Source: Drosophila miranda (Eukaryota > Arthropoda > Insecta > Diptera > Drosophilidae). Taken from it: a stretch of 64,000 bases of DNA. This document shows positions 36,701-47,079 of the stretch, piece by piece (the stretch's first letter is position 1; each line of letters begins with the position of its first letter). Where the stretch lies: positions 18,848,001-18,912,000 of the forward strand of contig NC_046675.1 of the NCBI RefSeq assembly GCF_003369915.1, given 5' to 3'. Below the pieces are notes generated by a model, which searched no databases, was not told where the DNA came from, and saw only the letters and a program-made list of their open reading frames with translations. The translations under genes and the position numbers were made by a program.

Positions 36701-39700
36701 AAGTATTTCGAAGTGGGAATTTCTATTATTAATTATTTTTTTCAGCCGGAAAAACTAATAAAGATAATGGTACCAAGAAAGAGTTCGAAGTTTTACCTGA
36801 TAAAGATGAACAAACCATAGTAATTGGGTCCGAAATTTCTGAATCTGGACATAGATTTTCAGGTGAACAAGACGTCGAAAATCCTGTCAGTTCTGCCCCT
36901 CCAAAGGAATTAGATGGTAATTTTTCCTTCTCTGCTGCAAATGTTATTACGTGTGACTGTTATTTTGGGAGGGCCAATGAATATAACGATGTTCACAATG
37001 CTTTTCACAAGCTCATAAACAATCACTTATTAGGACACCTTCTGAAGTATGAAGTTGTAATTTTTATATATAAGAAGAACTGGCTGACCCGGTAAACAAT
37101 TTACTGCAGTACTATGAACTGTTTCTCTTGCTACGAAAGATGTCATTTGCAATCATGAATTGAATGAGCCAATGATTCTGTTGGTTTTTCACCTATAGAT
37201 GCCTGCATTTTTCCTGATGCATTGTCTTCTAACTCATGTGTGAACTTGAACGCATGACAATGTCGACATTCTTTGTCCACAGCATCAAACAGCAATTTCG
37301 GGTGAGCGGAATTTTCAATATCTGGCTCGAACTCAATGTTGGATATTGTGAAAATAGTTAAAAACCTTATCGCAGTCCTAAGTAATAGACAAACAAAATT
37401 TTTTTAAATCTGATTAGCCGTTTGGGAAGAACAGATCAAAAACACCGGGAGAAGAGATATGGATATATATATTTTTTTATTTATAATGGATTTATTTTAC
37501 AGGCGATCTAAAAATCAATGAAATTCCAAGCCTAATAGAACTATCGGATTTGACCAGTAAGTTATTCTTAAAATTACATATCATATATGAAACATAAATA
37601 ATATACATCTACATACAGAAATTAGTATATCTGAAATAGTTGATAATTCGTTATGCGAAAATGGAGAATCTGATATTACAACGCATCCTGTTTCTGAACA
37701 AAAAAATGGACTTACCTTGGAAGATGAGGACAATGCCAGTAAGTTTTTTCAATCAAGTATTTCGAAGTGGGGATTTCTTCTATTTATTATTTTTTTCAGC
37801 CGGAAAATCAAAAAAGGATAATGGTGCCGAGAAAGAGTTTGATGTTTTACCTGATAAAGATGAACAACCCATAGTAATTGGGTCCGAAATTTCTGAATCT
37901 GGACATAGATTTCCAGGTGAACAAGACGTCGAAAATCCTGTCAGTTCTGCCCCTCCAAAGGAATTAGATGGTAATTTTTCCTTCTCTGCTGCAAATATTA
38001 TTACGTGTGACTCTTATTTTGGGAGGGCCAATTCCGCAATGAGGGGAATGAATATAACGATATTCACAATACTTTTCACAAGCTCATAAACAATCACTTA
38101 TTAGGACACCTTCTAATGTATGAAGTTGTAATTTTTATATATAAGAAGAACTGGCTGACCCGGTAAACAATTTACTGCAGTACTGTGAACTGTTTCTGTT
38201 GTTACGAAAGATGTCATTTGCAATCATGAATTGAATGAGCGAATGATTCTGTTGGTTTTTCAACTATAGATGCCTGCATTTTTCCTGATGCATTGTCTTC
38301 TAACTCATGTGTGAACTTGGACGCATGACAATGTCGACATTCTTTGTCCACAGCATCAAACAGCAATTTCGGGTGAGCGGAATTTTCAATATCTGTCTCG
38401 AACTCAAATACGAGGCGAAAAAGTGAGGCGATTGTCAGTGGTTATACTTGTTTGCGTTGTCTGGCATTTTCTATGTGAATTTTAATTACATTCAGGCGCG
38501 CTTGTCTCCGTTCCAATTGTCGTTGTTGATTTCATCCCTCTTGTGCCTCTACAATTGCGATGTGCTCACACGCACTATTTCGTTATGCTGTTGGATTCGT
38601 TTGCCTGTTCTTTCTGCTCTACTATTTCGCATGTCTATTTCATTTTATGGTAGGCACAATGACATTGTTCACTATAACACACACAAATTAACAAAGTGGC
38701 TGTTCTTACTGATGAAAATCGGTATGCAAACCTTTCACAGCCACAAATCATAAAGCCACATACATCAAATCATACTTGATTATGTGTACGTTTTGTATGG
38801 GATATTTGGATATTATTCATACAAAAATACTAAAATCCTAATTAAAAAATTTTGAATGAGTGAAAATATTATTTGTAATGGATTTATTTTACAGATGATC
38901 TTATAATCAATGAAATTCCAGGCGTCATAGAACTATCGGACTTGACCAGTAAGTTATTCTTAAAATTACATATCATATATGAAACATAAATAGTATAAGT
39001 ACATCTTAATTCAGCAAGGAGTATATCTGAAATAGTTGATAATTCGTTATCCGAAAACGGAGATTTTGATATTGTAACGCATCCTGTGGCTGAACAATAC
39101 AATGAACCACAAAAAAAGTTGGAAGATGAGGACAATGCCAGTAAGTTTTTTCAATCAAGTATTTCGAAGTGGGAATTTCTATTATTTATTATTTTTTTCA
39201 GCCGGAAAAACTAATAAAGATAATGGTACCAAGAAAGAGTTCGAAGTTTTACCTGATAAAGATGAACAAACCATAGTAATTGGGTCCGAAATTTCTGAAT
39301 CTGGACATAGATTTCCAGGTGAACAGGACGTCGAAAATCCTGTCAGTTCTGCCCCTCCAAAGGAATTAGATGGTAATTTTTCCTTCTCTGCTGCAAATGT
39401 TATTACGTGTGACTGTTATTTTGGGAGGGCCAATGAATATAACGATATTCACAATACTTTTCACAAGCTCATAAACAATCACTTATTAGCACACCTTCTC
39501 AAATATGAAGTTGTAATTAATTATATAAAAAGAACTGGCTGACCCGGAAAACAATTTACTGCAGTACTATGAACTGTTTCTGTTGCTACGAAAGATGTCA
39601 TTTGCAATCATGAATTGAATGAGCGAATGATTCTGTTGGTTTTTCAACTATAGATGCCTGCATTTTTCCTGATGCATTGTCTTCTAACTCATGTGTGAAC

Positions 39701-42700
39701 TTGAACGCATGACAATGTCGACATTCTTTGTCCACAGCATCAAACAGCAATTTCGGGTGAGCGGAGTTTTCAATATCTGTCTCGAACTCAAATACGAGGC
39801 GAAAAAGTGAGGCGATTGTCAGTGGTTATACTTGTTTGCGTTGTCTGGCATTTTCTATGTGAATTTTAATTACATTCAGGCGCGCTTGTCTCCGTTCCAC
39901 ACACAAATTAACCAAGTAATAGACAAACAAAGTTTTATAAAAATCGGTTTAGCCGTTTGGAAAGAACAGAACCACAAACACCGAGGGATGAGATATGTAT
40001 ATATAGTTAAATATCCGCAACTCGATTTTAAGTTTTTAAAAAAGATTTTTATTTTACAAACTTAATATCTTTATGTCACTAGATTTAAATGAATTCCCCG
40101 ACTTGACTGTGGGTCTGCTTGTCTCAAACGGAACTGATTTCTCTATTGTTGGCTCTTGGAGCTCTCGACTCTGTCTTCGGGCGTTGCTTTCCTCGGCTGC
40201 ATCTTCGTATCGGTGGCGTACGTGCCTGGATCGATATTTGGGGATGCGTTGGCTTTGATGAAAGGCATCCGCTGCTGGCGATCGGTGTTGCATTACATGA
40301 GGGAGCTAGGAATGTGATACTCCTTGGTTTTATGTCTAGCTCTGATTGGTCCTCATGAGTGGCGTGATTCTAAAGAATCGGTTTCTCGAGAGTGGCGTGA
40401 TTCTGGCGTTAATGAATCAATGGAGTCCATTGTTTATATTATGGGACTCTAGCTTGGACTGTGGGAAGAATCAGTTATTGATTCTTGAGTGGTGTCCTGT
40501 TACTTTTGTGGATGGGGTGGGTGAATTGGACATAAACATAATGTGTATGTGAAGTGGAGAATTATGGATATGTCACTATATATATTATTTTATTTTTAAT
40601 GGATTTATTTTACAGACAATCTTATAATCAATGAAATTCCAGGCGTCATAGAACTATCGGAGTTGACCAGTAAGTTATCCTTAAAATTACATATCATATA
40701 TGAAACATAAATAATATATCTACATCTAAATACAGAAAGGAGTATATCTGAAATAGTTGATAATTCATTATGCGAAAATGGAGAATCTAGTATTGTAACG
40801 CATCCTGTTTCTGAACAACACAATGGACTTAATTTGGAAGATAACGATAATGGCAGTAAGTTTTTGCCTTGAAGTATTTCGAAGGGGAATTCCTTATATT
40901 TATAAGCATTTCCAGCCGGTAAATCAACTATAGTTATTGGTGCCAGGACAAAACCCGATTTTTTACCTGATGAAGTTGAAGAAACCACAGTAATTGGGTC
41001 CGAAATTTCGGAATCTAAGCATCGTTTTCCAGGTGAGCAAGGAATTGCAACTCTTGTTAGTTCTGCCCCTTCCCAAGGATAATATCTCCTTCTCTACTGC
41101 AATTGCGGTCTCACCTTCACCTCACACCTTCTGAAACATGAAGATAAAATTAATTGTATAAAAATTGTGATTTTGAATTAATTTATCTTACAGATGATCC
41201 TATTAGCAATACAATCTCGAATTTGACCAGTAAGTGACATTTTACAGTTATATGAAACCTATGTAAATAAACATCTAATCACAGAAAGGAGTGTAACTGG
41301 AATAGATGATAATGCATTATCAGAAAATGGAGAATTTGATATTGTTACGCATCCGATTTCTGAACGACCCAATGGATTACAAATAAATTTTAAAGATGAC
41401 GATAATACCAGTAAGTTTTTTTTAATCAATTTTTTTGGGGTGAGCTCTAAATATTATGTTTTTCTGAGTATCAAGTAAAAATGACTCTGATGACACTGGC
41501 TAATCCGATGTGTTGGCCGTTAAAAGAAAACATATGGGATTCGAAATTTCTGCGCTGCAGATTCACATCACACTATGTGAAGAGGGTGTTTATTATGGTC
41601 CTCTATTATTTATACGCGATACTCAAAATGATTATAGGGGTGTATTAGATTTGTGGTGAAAGTGGATGTGGAAGGAAGCGTTTCCGACCCTATAAAGTAT
41701 ATATATTCTTGATCAGCATCAATAGCCGAGTCGATTGAGCCATGTCTGTCTGTCCGTCTGTCCGTCCGTCCCTATGAGCGCTTAGTGCTCAAAGACTATT
41801 GCTTGGACGTTGACATGCAATGACTGCATCTTACAAGAGGCGATGCAATTTCTGCACCGTCAAGTGGCCCGTGTGACACCAGCAGAAGGCTGTTACGCGC
41901 GGATCCCAGGCAAATCGCAGCCCTCCTCCCGCCCAACCGACCGAGGGGCTCTGCCGTATGACGCGCGGTGCGTAGTCGAACCAAACATGTACATGCAGGA
42001 AAGATAGTTATAACACTAATATTCGAGGAAAGAAACTACTAAGAAACTAAACATGCATTCAAAATACATTTACGAATACCACTACAATTACTAATTACTA
42101 GAAAGGTGAAAAAGGGTTAGTAATTTAATAAGAGGAAGATAATAAGTGGTGGATATAATATGGTAGAGGGAATTATGATCCGAGCATACGACCCTAAACG
42201 GTTCATGCAAGGAATAATTCGATCTACAAAGTGGAAGGAACAACGGTATAAAATTTCTAGTGAGTCTAATAGGAACCGTGAAGATTATGCGGCCCAACAG
42301 ATCAGGGCTGTCTATGTCACCCCCGATCAAGTTGTGCATAAATATCACACCAAGCATTTTTCTACGGTTAACTAAGGATGGGAGGTTTACTAATAGCAGT
42401 TTACTAGAGTAAGATAGGAGTCTCACACTCGCATCCCAGTGAATGCCCCGCATTGCAAAGAGTAAAACAGTTTTTCTGTACTAATTCCATACGGCCCTGG
42501 TGTACTTTGTACAGAGGGCACCATACGCAGGAGCCGTATTCTAAAATCGGACGAACTAGCGAGGTATAGAGAGTCTTTGTTATATAGGGGTCGTCAAATT
42601 CCTTTGACCACCTCTTTATAAACCCAAGCACGCCCACGGTCTTATTTACCATGGTAGAAATGATGAAGCTTATCTGACCTTGGATTCGTGTTCAGGTCCC

Positions 42701-45700
42701 CAAAATACATAGGGATATGATACTCTGGTCAGCCGCGCACGACACTTTATTTTTCTGTGGGGTTGTGTTATTATTTACGACGCATCTTTAATAGTCTATT
42801 GTCTTAAAAAGGAAATGTCGGAATTCCGAAATTAGCTTTTATCAACTGTTGGAAAATGGAAAACCATACAGTCATTTCTTGTATTTTTTAATATTTTTAC
42901 ACAAAGGTGCTGTTCAGTATAGACCGGATGTAAATACTGGTAAGAGTTAATAGCGCAAATATGTTATAATTTTTTTTTTAAATTAGCAGAAAGGTTCTAC
43001 AGTGCTTGTATCTAATCAATTATTTGGCACCCACAATTTTAACAACGACACTATTGAGATTAAAAATAAAAAAACAGCTAAGTTGCCTATCCCTAAGCTC
43101 AAACACAAAGAAATTGGCTCCGTTCAGAACAGTCGTTTTATACCTAGACCTGTTGCTGAACTGCAGCTTAAGTCATTCAAAAGTCTCACCGACAAAGGGA
43201 CCTGGTACGAAATTTATACAGATTTCGAGATGAATCAATCATTGGCTTACGCAGACACAGGCGAAGTAAAAAACACAAGAGAAGTTCCCATCAAGGACCT
43301 TGGAAAAAATGCATCTAATATGAGCACAGAAACCGAAGTAACTAAAGTTAAGAGAGCAATTTCATATTTTATTTCATTCGATAAATCGGATAATGGAAAT
43401 CGCAGGTACAAAGTATCAAACAAGTCTCCTTTCAAAACAAATATACACGGTCAAATCGACAAACTAATTCCTTTGGACGATAGTTCACGCTCTAATATGT
43501 TGGGCCCGGATTTGATAATTAATGAATATAGAGAGATTGAAGATCAAACGGCAGATCCGGATTACCAACAACAACCAGGAGTAGCCAAGCTGCAAACTAT
43601 ACTTGAACTTAATGAAAGTGATATCATAACTGATAACAGAGTTACAGAACTTGAATTGGGTAAGACAGATAAAGTTGGTACAAAAGAATATGACTTAATG
43701 AATGATGAAAATATTTCCGGGGGACGTCTCTTTGATTTAAGTAGTAGAACCAAAGTCGTCCGAGAAGCGTCATTAACACGATCTAAATAGAATAAGACTA
43801 ATTCATATGAAACATTCTCCATATATAATACTGACATTTCCAAACTCACACTATGTGATCACACAGACAGTACATAAACACTGCAAGAATGGGTTTGTGG
43901 TCAACAGATAGATTAAAAAATTTAAATATATTTTTTAGATAAAACGTGTCACAAAACTTGTGTAGCTACTATATTCAAAAGTAAGAAAGGCAGCTAAAGA
44001 AATTTAATTGGCCTGCACACTCCAGAAGTCTACGGAAAGCAAATAGTTTTAATCTTAACTAAAAAAAAGGACACGTTACTACAATTTAAATGCACGTTGT
44101 TCCTTAGGCTTTAATATTCACGGACTAATCTAGAACATTATAACACAATTTTAAAAACATAGTCTTTAAAAGAAACAGAAACAGCACAGAAGAAACGAAA
44201 AACCGCTTGTAAAACCTTTAAAAAATAAATATTACAAATTACTAGAAATTACTAACAAATACAAATTCAAGCTAAGAAACGGGTGTAGAAGCTTTATTGG
44301 GAAAAACGGATCTCTCGGGGACCTACGCAAAAAAGTCAAATTTTAGATCCAAAATTTGTAGGATCAATGCGGATAATACCAAGTCAATTATTCTAATCAA
44401 TCTGTAATTGCACATAAAATTTAGCTAAAATGCATGGCCCCTTTAAATACAGTTTAAGTTCTGAAATTCTTACATTGACGAGATTTGAATTAATGAATCT
44501 GATATTGATACTGAAGTCTCTAATGGTTTGTCAGGTTTAATACTACACGAATCTAGTGCTGTGGTTGGCTCAGCTGGGGATCCAGGAATATTTTTATTAT
44601 CAGATGCTGGCGCCTCAAATCATGGTAAGTAAATATTGTTCGTACTGTAAAGTAGATGACAAAAAAGATGTTCTCTTTTATTTTAATATATGTTCTTGTA
44701 GAAGTCGTATCATCCCAAGAGCAACTAAATAGCTTCCCTCTAAAAGAGATGACATCTATTACCGAGAAAGAACTAGTTTCTAACACGCAAAAAGAAGCAA
44801 TAGAAGAACTTTGTATACAAAAAAATTCTTCAGTTGTTTATAATTATGAATGCAAAACGAAAAATCAAATATTATCAGATGACTGCAATAATAAGGAAAT
44901 TTCAGAGCCATTCTCTGAGATAAAACAAGAAAATGTCTCACCTAAGTCATCCGGATCCGAGGAAGCTGTTAAACAAATTTCAAATCATCTAGCTTTTTTG
45001 AACTCTTACGATGAACCATTAATAAGGACTATAGATTCTTTGAAAGAACAAGCCAGCATTGAAGAAGGTGAAATTATTGTATACAACCAAATGCCACTTA
45101 ATGAAACCAGAGAAAGTTCTGCCCAAAGTGACTCTGTGGTTTTCGGTGATGTTGAGTCAGAAAAATTCAAAATTAAAGATAGTAACAGCGAAGAAGAATC
45201 TGCAAGGGCACCGCTGATACGTCATTACACAATCGCTGGAGACGATCCCAGAAGCATGTTTAGGTCTGTCACCCTTGAAGATGCTAGAAATGATATAGAA
45301 ATTGGTAGCAAAGATCTTATGACTGCTTCTAGCATCAACAGCACTAACAGTTTATTTTTAGACGACGAAATTTCGGAAAACATTCGCAAGAAAATGTTGG
45401 CCTTTTCGCTATCTGAAACGGATTCAGATTGCATTGACCCAAGAAATATTAACCAAGAGAACTTTGAAATAAACACGGCTATGGCAGATATTTTGGGCAC
45501 ATCTACTGAAACTGAATCTACAATTGTATCGGCGGCCACGAAAATACAAGCGGGAGCTCGTGGGTTTCTTACCAGGCGACGAATGCGACGCGCTAGTGCC
45601 GGTACTAAATCCTCAACGCAAGAGACAAAGGCATCCTTTGGAAACGCTGCAATTAGCGAATCTTTTGAGCGACTCATTGAGGAAGAAGCTGCGAAAAAAA

Positions 45701-46461
45701 TACAAGCCGCATATCGTATGCACACAAGAAAACTTAAAGGACATAATCGAAAAATGCAAGGTATCAGCTTAGAAAGCAATTTAGCCGCCAGGCGTCAAAA
45801 ATTGCAGCGCGGGGACGCGCTTCGAAATGACTCGACGCCTGATGAAGATAACATTCCTCTTAAAAATGGTGGACATACACAAAAACTCCCAAAGTCACTT
45901 CGAAACAAAGAAAAGGGTAAGGTGCACATATGTTAAAGAAATATATTTCATATTAAATTGGTATCTAAAAGAGTTTTTTAGGGATCTGTATACTTCTGTT
46001 TTTTTCTTTGTACATATAAGATAGTCCATCTGTTTGAAGCTGATAATTTCTTTCCCAATAAGTACTATATACATATGTACATACATACATACATATATGT
46101 ACATACATACAGTACTTGAATAGTAGAAAAATAGTTGGAAAAAATATTCCCCCTCGTTTTCCATAAATTTGCATACATACTACATACTATATGCAGTTTA
46201 CGACTTAAAGTTTAATACAAAAAACCTTGCTTTAATTCTTTTGAAATTTGAATAACTATTGCCTTTTCTATGTTATATTTCTGTTTCATATTTTTAGCAG
46301 GTGATGGTGTAAAATTGAAATCTAGCATGGAACTAAAATGGTTGACATTAAGGCAGAACTCAATGCCAGTACAAATTGATTGCAATATTTTAAGAGTTAT
46401 TCCTAAGCACAAAAAAAAACGTATAAAAAGCGCAGAATATAAGAAAATGGCATCCAAATAG
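26516..46461 (+). CDS. Large RIIa/IQ protein with an internal array of three-exon cassettes
   Basis: Proposed single gene. Exon 1 (26,516-27,746) ends AAC-G before GTAAAA. Ten cassettes follow (30,759-41,410), then small exon 42,907-42,939 and exons 43,003-43,659, 44,535-44,624, 44,702-45,916 and 46,301-46,461 (TAG). Every junction is phase 1 and the chain totals 6,189 nt, 2,062 aa. Exon 1 encodes two RIIa dimerisation/docking domains (about residues 7-43 and 80-117) and four IQ motifs (about 198-216, 229-247, 270-288 and 302-320). The cassettes are acidic and repetitive. The 44,702 exon has two more IQ motifs (KIQAGARGFLTRRR and KKIQAAYRMHTRK). RIIa domains dock A-kinase anchors and IQ motifs bind calmodulin; this mix is typical of sperm fibrous-sheath proteins. 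An alternative end is the stop at 43,788-43,790. The two neighbouring halves could also be separate genes. Confidence 0.65.
28190..28612 (-). repeat. INE-1/SGM-like repeat, minus orientation
   Basis: It begins AACGTTGTGAGTTGCTGCGG and passes through CGCAACTCTACATTTATACCC, CGGCAGACGCCGCTAATATT, GCGTGACGTCGGGCGCTGCG and the GATGCCACAGATTTTCGC module. It ends with AATCTAATATACCCGAATAC and GAGTATCGGCTATAA, so both ends of the element are represented, although the middle is shortened. Confidence 0.7.
28795..28965 (+). repeat. INE-1/SGM-like 5' fragment
   Basis: It carries GTGGTGAAAGTGGATGTGTG, TATATATTCTTGATCAGCAT, a TCTGTCCGTCC track and GAGACTATAAGAGCTAGAG. These are plus-oriented 5' landmarks of the element. 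Confidence 0.65.
30759..31182 (+). CDS. Cassette 1 (alpha): exons A, B, C
   Basis: Exon A is 30,759-30,812 (DDLIINEIPGVIELSDLT), B is 30,879-31,004 (TRSISEIVDNSLSENGDF and on), and C is 31,066-31,182 (GKTDKDNGTKKDFEVLPDKD and on, ending FP-G). Acceptors are TTTTACAG, AATTCAG and TTTTTTCAG; donors are GTAAGT, GTAAGT and GTGAAC. A second phase-1 donor (GTAATT) after 31,236 would add 18 residues to C. Confidence 0.75.
31823..32233 (+). CDS. Cassette 2 (beta): exons A, B, C
   Basis: A is 31,823-31,876 (GDLKINEIPGLLELSDLT), B is 31,939-32,058 (KISISEIVDNSLCKNGES and on), and C is 32,120-32,233. C lacks one codon (a Gln) relative to the other beta copies, so it is 114 nt but still phase 1. The alternative C donor is after 32,287. 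Confidence 0.75.
32891..33304 (+). CDS. Cassette 3 (beta): exons A, B, C
   Basis: A is 32,891-32,944, B is 33,007-33,126 and C is 33,188-33,304. The long-type spacer that follows lacks about 150 bp next to exon C (GTGTGACTGTAAACTATTT junction), a deletion shared only with cassette 5. The alternative C donor is after 33,358. Confidence 0.75.
34133..34556 (+). CDS. Cassette 4 (alpha): exons A, B, C
   Basis: A is 34,133-34,186, B is 34,253-34,378 (with HPVAEQYNEPQ) and C is 34,440-34,556. It is nearly identical to cassette 1 apart from scattered substitutions. The alternative C donor is after 34,610. Confidence 0.75.
35197..35610 (+). CDS. Cassette 5 (beta): exons A, B, C
   Basis: A is 35,197-35,250 (one change, NEIPSLIELS), B is 35,313-35,432 and C is 35,494-35,610. 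It is nearly identical to cassette 3 and lies exactly 2,306 bp downstream, with the same spacer deletion. Confidence 0.75.
36439..36862 (+). CDS. Cassette 6 (alpha): exons A, B, C
   Basis: A is 36,439-36,492, B is 36,559-36,684 and C is 36,746-36,862. C ends FS-G rather than FP-G (TTTTCAG in place of TTTCCAG). The position is 2,306 bp after cassette 4. Confidence 0.75.
37503..37916 (+). CDS. Cassette 7 (beta): exons A, B, C
   Basis: A is 37,503-37,556, B is 37,619-37,738 and C is 37,800-37,916. Unlike cassettes 3 and 5, its downstream spacer keeps the extra 150 bp, so it is not simply another copy of them. Confidence 0.75.
38895..39318 (+). CDS. Cassette 8 (alpha): exons A, B, C
   Basis: A is 38,895-38,948, B is 39,015-39,140 and C is 39,202-39,318. 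This is the last of the near-identical units. Its spacer is cut short at about 39,899, where different sequence begins. Confidence 0.75.
39900..40600. other. GC-richer block interrupting the array
   Basis: The array spacer is replaced here. First comes a segment with AAATCGGTTTAGCCGTTTGG, a string like the 3' tails of some non-LTR elements and SINEs. Then about 500 bp of more GC-rich sequence is open in several frames. At 40,077-40,108, after CACTAG, the codons for DLNEFPDLT faintly resemble exon A. No family was recognised. Confidence 0.35.
40616..41032 (+). CDS. Cassette 9 (diverged): exons A, B, C
   Basis: A is 40,616-40,669 (DNLIINEIPGVIELSELT), B is 40,736-40,855 (KRSISEIVDNSLCENGES and on) and C is 40,916-41,032 (GKSTIVIGARTKPDFLPD and on). 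The C donor is GTGAGC, better than in other copies. The extended-C frame meets TAA and has lost its GTAATT donor, so the short C form must be used here. Confidence 0.7.
41194..41410 (+). CDS. Cassette 10 (most diverged): exons A and B
   Basis: A is 41,194-41,229, shortened to 36 nt (DDPISNTISNLT) but still a multiple of three. B is 41,285-41,410 (KRSVTGIDDNALSENGEF and on). Exon C is not recognisable; possible decayed C sequence at 41,470-41,560 stops at the repeat insertion. Confidence 0.65.
41610..41805 (+). repeat. INE-1/SGM-like 5' fragment
   Basis: It shows TACGCGATACTCAAAATGAT, TTAGATTTGTGGTGAAAGTG, TTGATCAGCATCAATAGCC, the CTGTCCGTCCG track and AAAGACTAT. It is cut by the retroelement that follows. 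Confidence 0.7.
41806..42660 (-). mobile_element. jockey/CR1-type non-LTR element, 3' portion, minus strand
   Basis: The minus strand encodes ITKTLYTSLVRPILEYGSCV (42,404-42,652) and MLGVIFMHNLIGGDIDSPDL (42,091-42,453). The shared 3' UTR (41,806-42,010) ends inside the INE-like copy. The 5' truncation is near 42,660. Frames are less damaged than in the 24.8 kb copy. Confidence 0.75.
42907..42939 (+). CDS. Candidate 33-nt exon of the array gene
   Basis: An ACACAAAG acceptor and a GTAAGA donor flank 33 nt. This is open only when entered and left in phase 1, reading AVQYRPDVNT. The phase match with the gene's other exons is the support; the length makes it uncertain. Confidence 0.35.
43003..43790 (+). 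CDS. Array gene, post-array exon
   Basis: The phase-1 acceptor TTCTACAG at 43,002 opens a 262-codon frame (LVSNQLFGTHNFNNDTIEIK and on). It is polar and lysine-rich with no known domain. At about residue 167 it has GPDLIINEYREIED, which resembles cassette exon A (DLIINEIPGVIE), suggesting a common origin. A phase-1 donor GTAAGA at 43,660 would splice on to 44,535. Otherwise the frame ends at TAG 43,788-43,790, a possible alternative terminus. Confidence 0.6.
43800..44530. other. Intron or intergenic AT-rich DNA
   Basis: No ORF, repeat or RNA was recognised. It lies between two coding exons of the proposed array gene. Confidence 0.35.
44535..44624 (+). CDS. Array gene, 90-nt exon
   Basis: Acceptor GGTTTGTCAG and donor GTAAGT, with length divisible by three and phase 1 at both ends. 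It encodes LILHESSAVVGSAGDP and on to SDAGASNH. A 5'-extended form using an earlier AG is possible. Confidence 0.55.
44702..45916 (+). CDS. Array gene, large C-terminal exon with two IQ motifs
   Basis: The acceptor TTCTTGTAG gives phase 1 entry (GAA-GTC). The donor is GTAAGG after AAG-G. The encoded 405 residues are acidic and Ser/Glu-rich. They end with two IQ motifs, ATKIQAGARGFLTRRRMRR (about 45,536) and AAKKIQAAYRMHTRK (about 45,690), predicted to bind calmodulin or myosin light chains. If read as an unspliced ORF it would stop at 45,936. Confidence 0.7.
46068..46112. repeat. TACATA microsatellite
   Basis: Repeated ACATAC and TATGTACATAC units in the last intron of the array gene. Confidence 0.8.
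46301..46461 (+). CDS. Array gene, terminal exon
   Basis: The acceptor TTTTTAGCAG gives phase 1 entry. The exon encodes GDGVKLKSSMELKW and on, ending in a basic tail (KHKKKRIKSAEYKK) and TAG. AATAAA strings follow at about 46,490 and 46,610. Confidence 0.65.
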
Positions 46462-46629
46462 CTCGACCCATATTTATGCTAAACTTTGTTCAAATAAATG
46501 ATCAAGTATATATGTACGTATATATGATTTTAGTATATTGTATTATTCGGAAGTATTTTTATAGGCTTCTGTTAAGCTTGTAAGTGTTTTTAATAGCTGT
46601 TGAGTTTTAAATAAAAAATCTAGCAGGTT

Positions 46630-47075
46630 CTTGGTGAGAGATCGAAAAAGAGCTATAGAAGAAGACCGCTAGAGCAGCTTAATTTGCAGCTAAGCCGAGA
46701 ATGAACGATAGATGGGAACGAAGAGGGCAGAGAGAGAGGTGAGGCATATGCAGTAAAACAATGATTGTGTACAGTGGGCAGTGCAAATAGCGGAAAATAA
46801 TGGTTATTTACGTTAAGCTGGACCACTGGCTATAATTTACGGATTTGACGCCTAAATGTGGTGCTGGACATAAAAGCATAATCTTTGATTAGCGAGCAAG
46901 CGTTAGATAACTAAGAGCGAGCTATGATAGAAGCGCAACGACCTGAATTCTATTGAAGAGCGCAAAGATCTCGTTGCCAGCTGCTGCTCCCAACAAGGAT
47001 ATTTTTAAATAGTTACAAATAACGTTAAATCGGTACTAACCGAATGAATCGGGTGCATACTAGATGCCAAGCTCT
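46630..47075. other. Unassigned DNA 3' of the array gene
   Basis: Purine-rich sequence (GAAGAGGGCAGAGAGAGAGG near 46,720). No coding or transposon identity was recognised. Confidence 0.3.
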
Positions 47076-47079
47076 GCTT

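Larger units (their letters stand above)
29853..41450 (+). repeat. Tandem cassette array (about 1.06-1.4 kb units), ten copies plus a truncated left unit
   Basis: Each unit has exons A (54 nt), B (120 or 126 nt) and C (117 nt), plus two short introns and a spacer. Two main types alternate: alpha (units 1, 4, 6, 8) and beta (2, 3, 5, 7). Units 9 and 10 are diverged. Alpha-to-beta spacing is 1,064 bp each time (units 1-2, 4-5, 6-7). Beta-to-alpha spacing is 1,242 bp twice and 1,392 bp once. The interval 32,891-35,196 is repeated at 35,197-37,502, both 2,306 bp and nearly identical. At the left, spacer sequence from 29,853 to 30,720 has no exons before it, so a further unit has lost its exons. 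Confidence 0.9.

Noticed and set aside
29853-41450. Regularly spaced repeats as a CRISPR-like or satellite array
   Set aside because: Units are over 1 kb and contain conserved splice sites and codons, in a eukaryotic genome.
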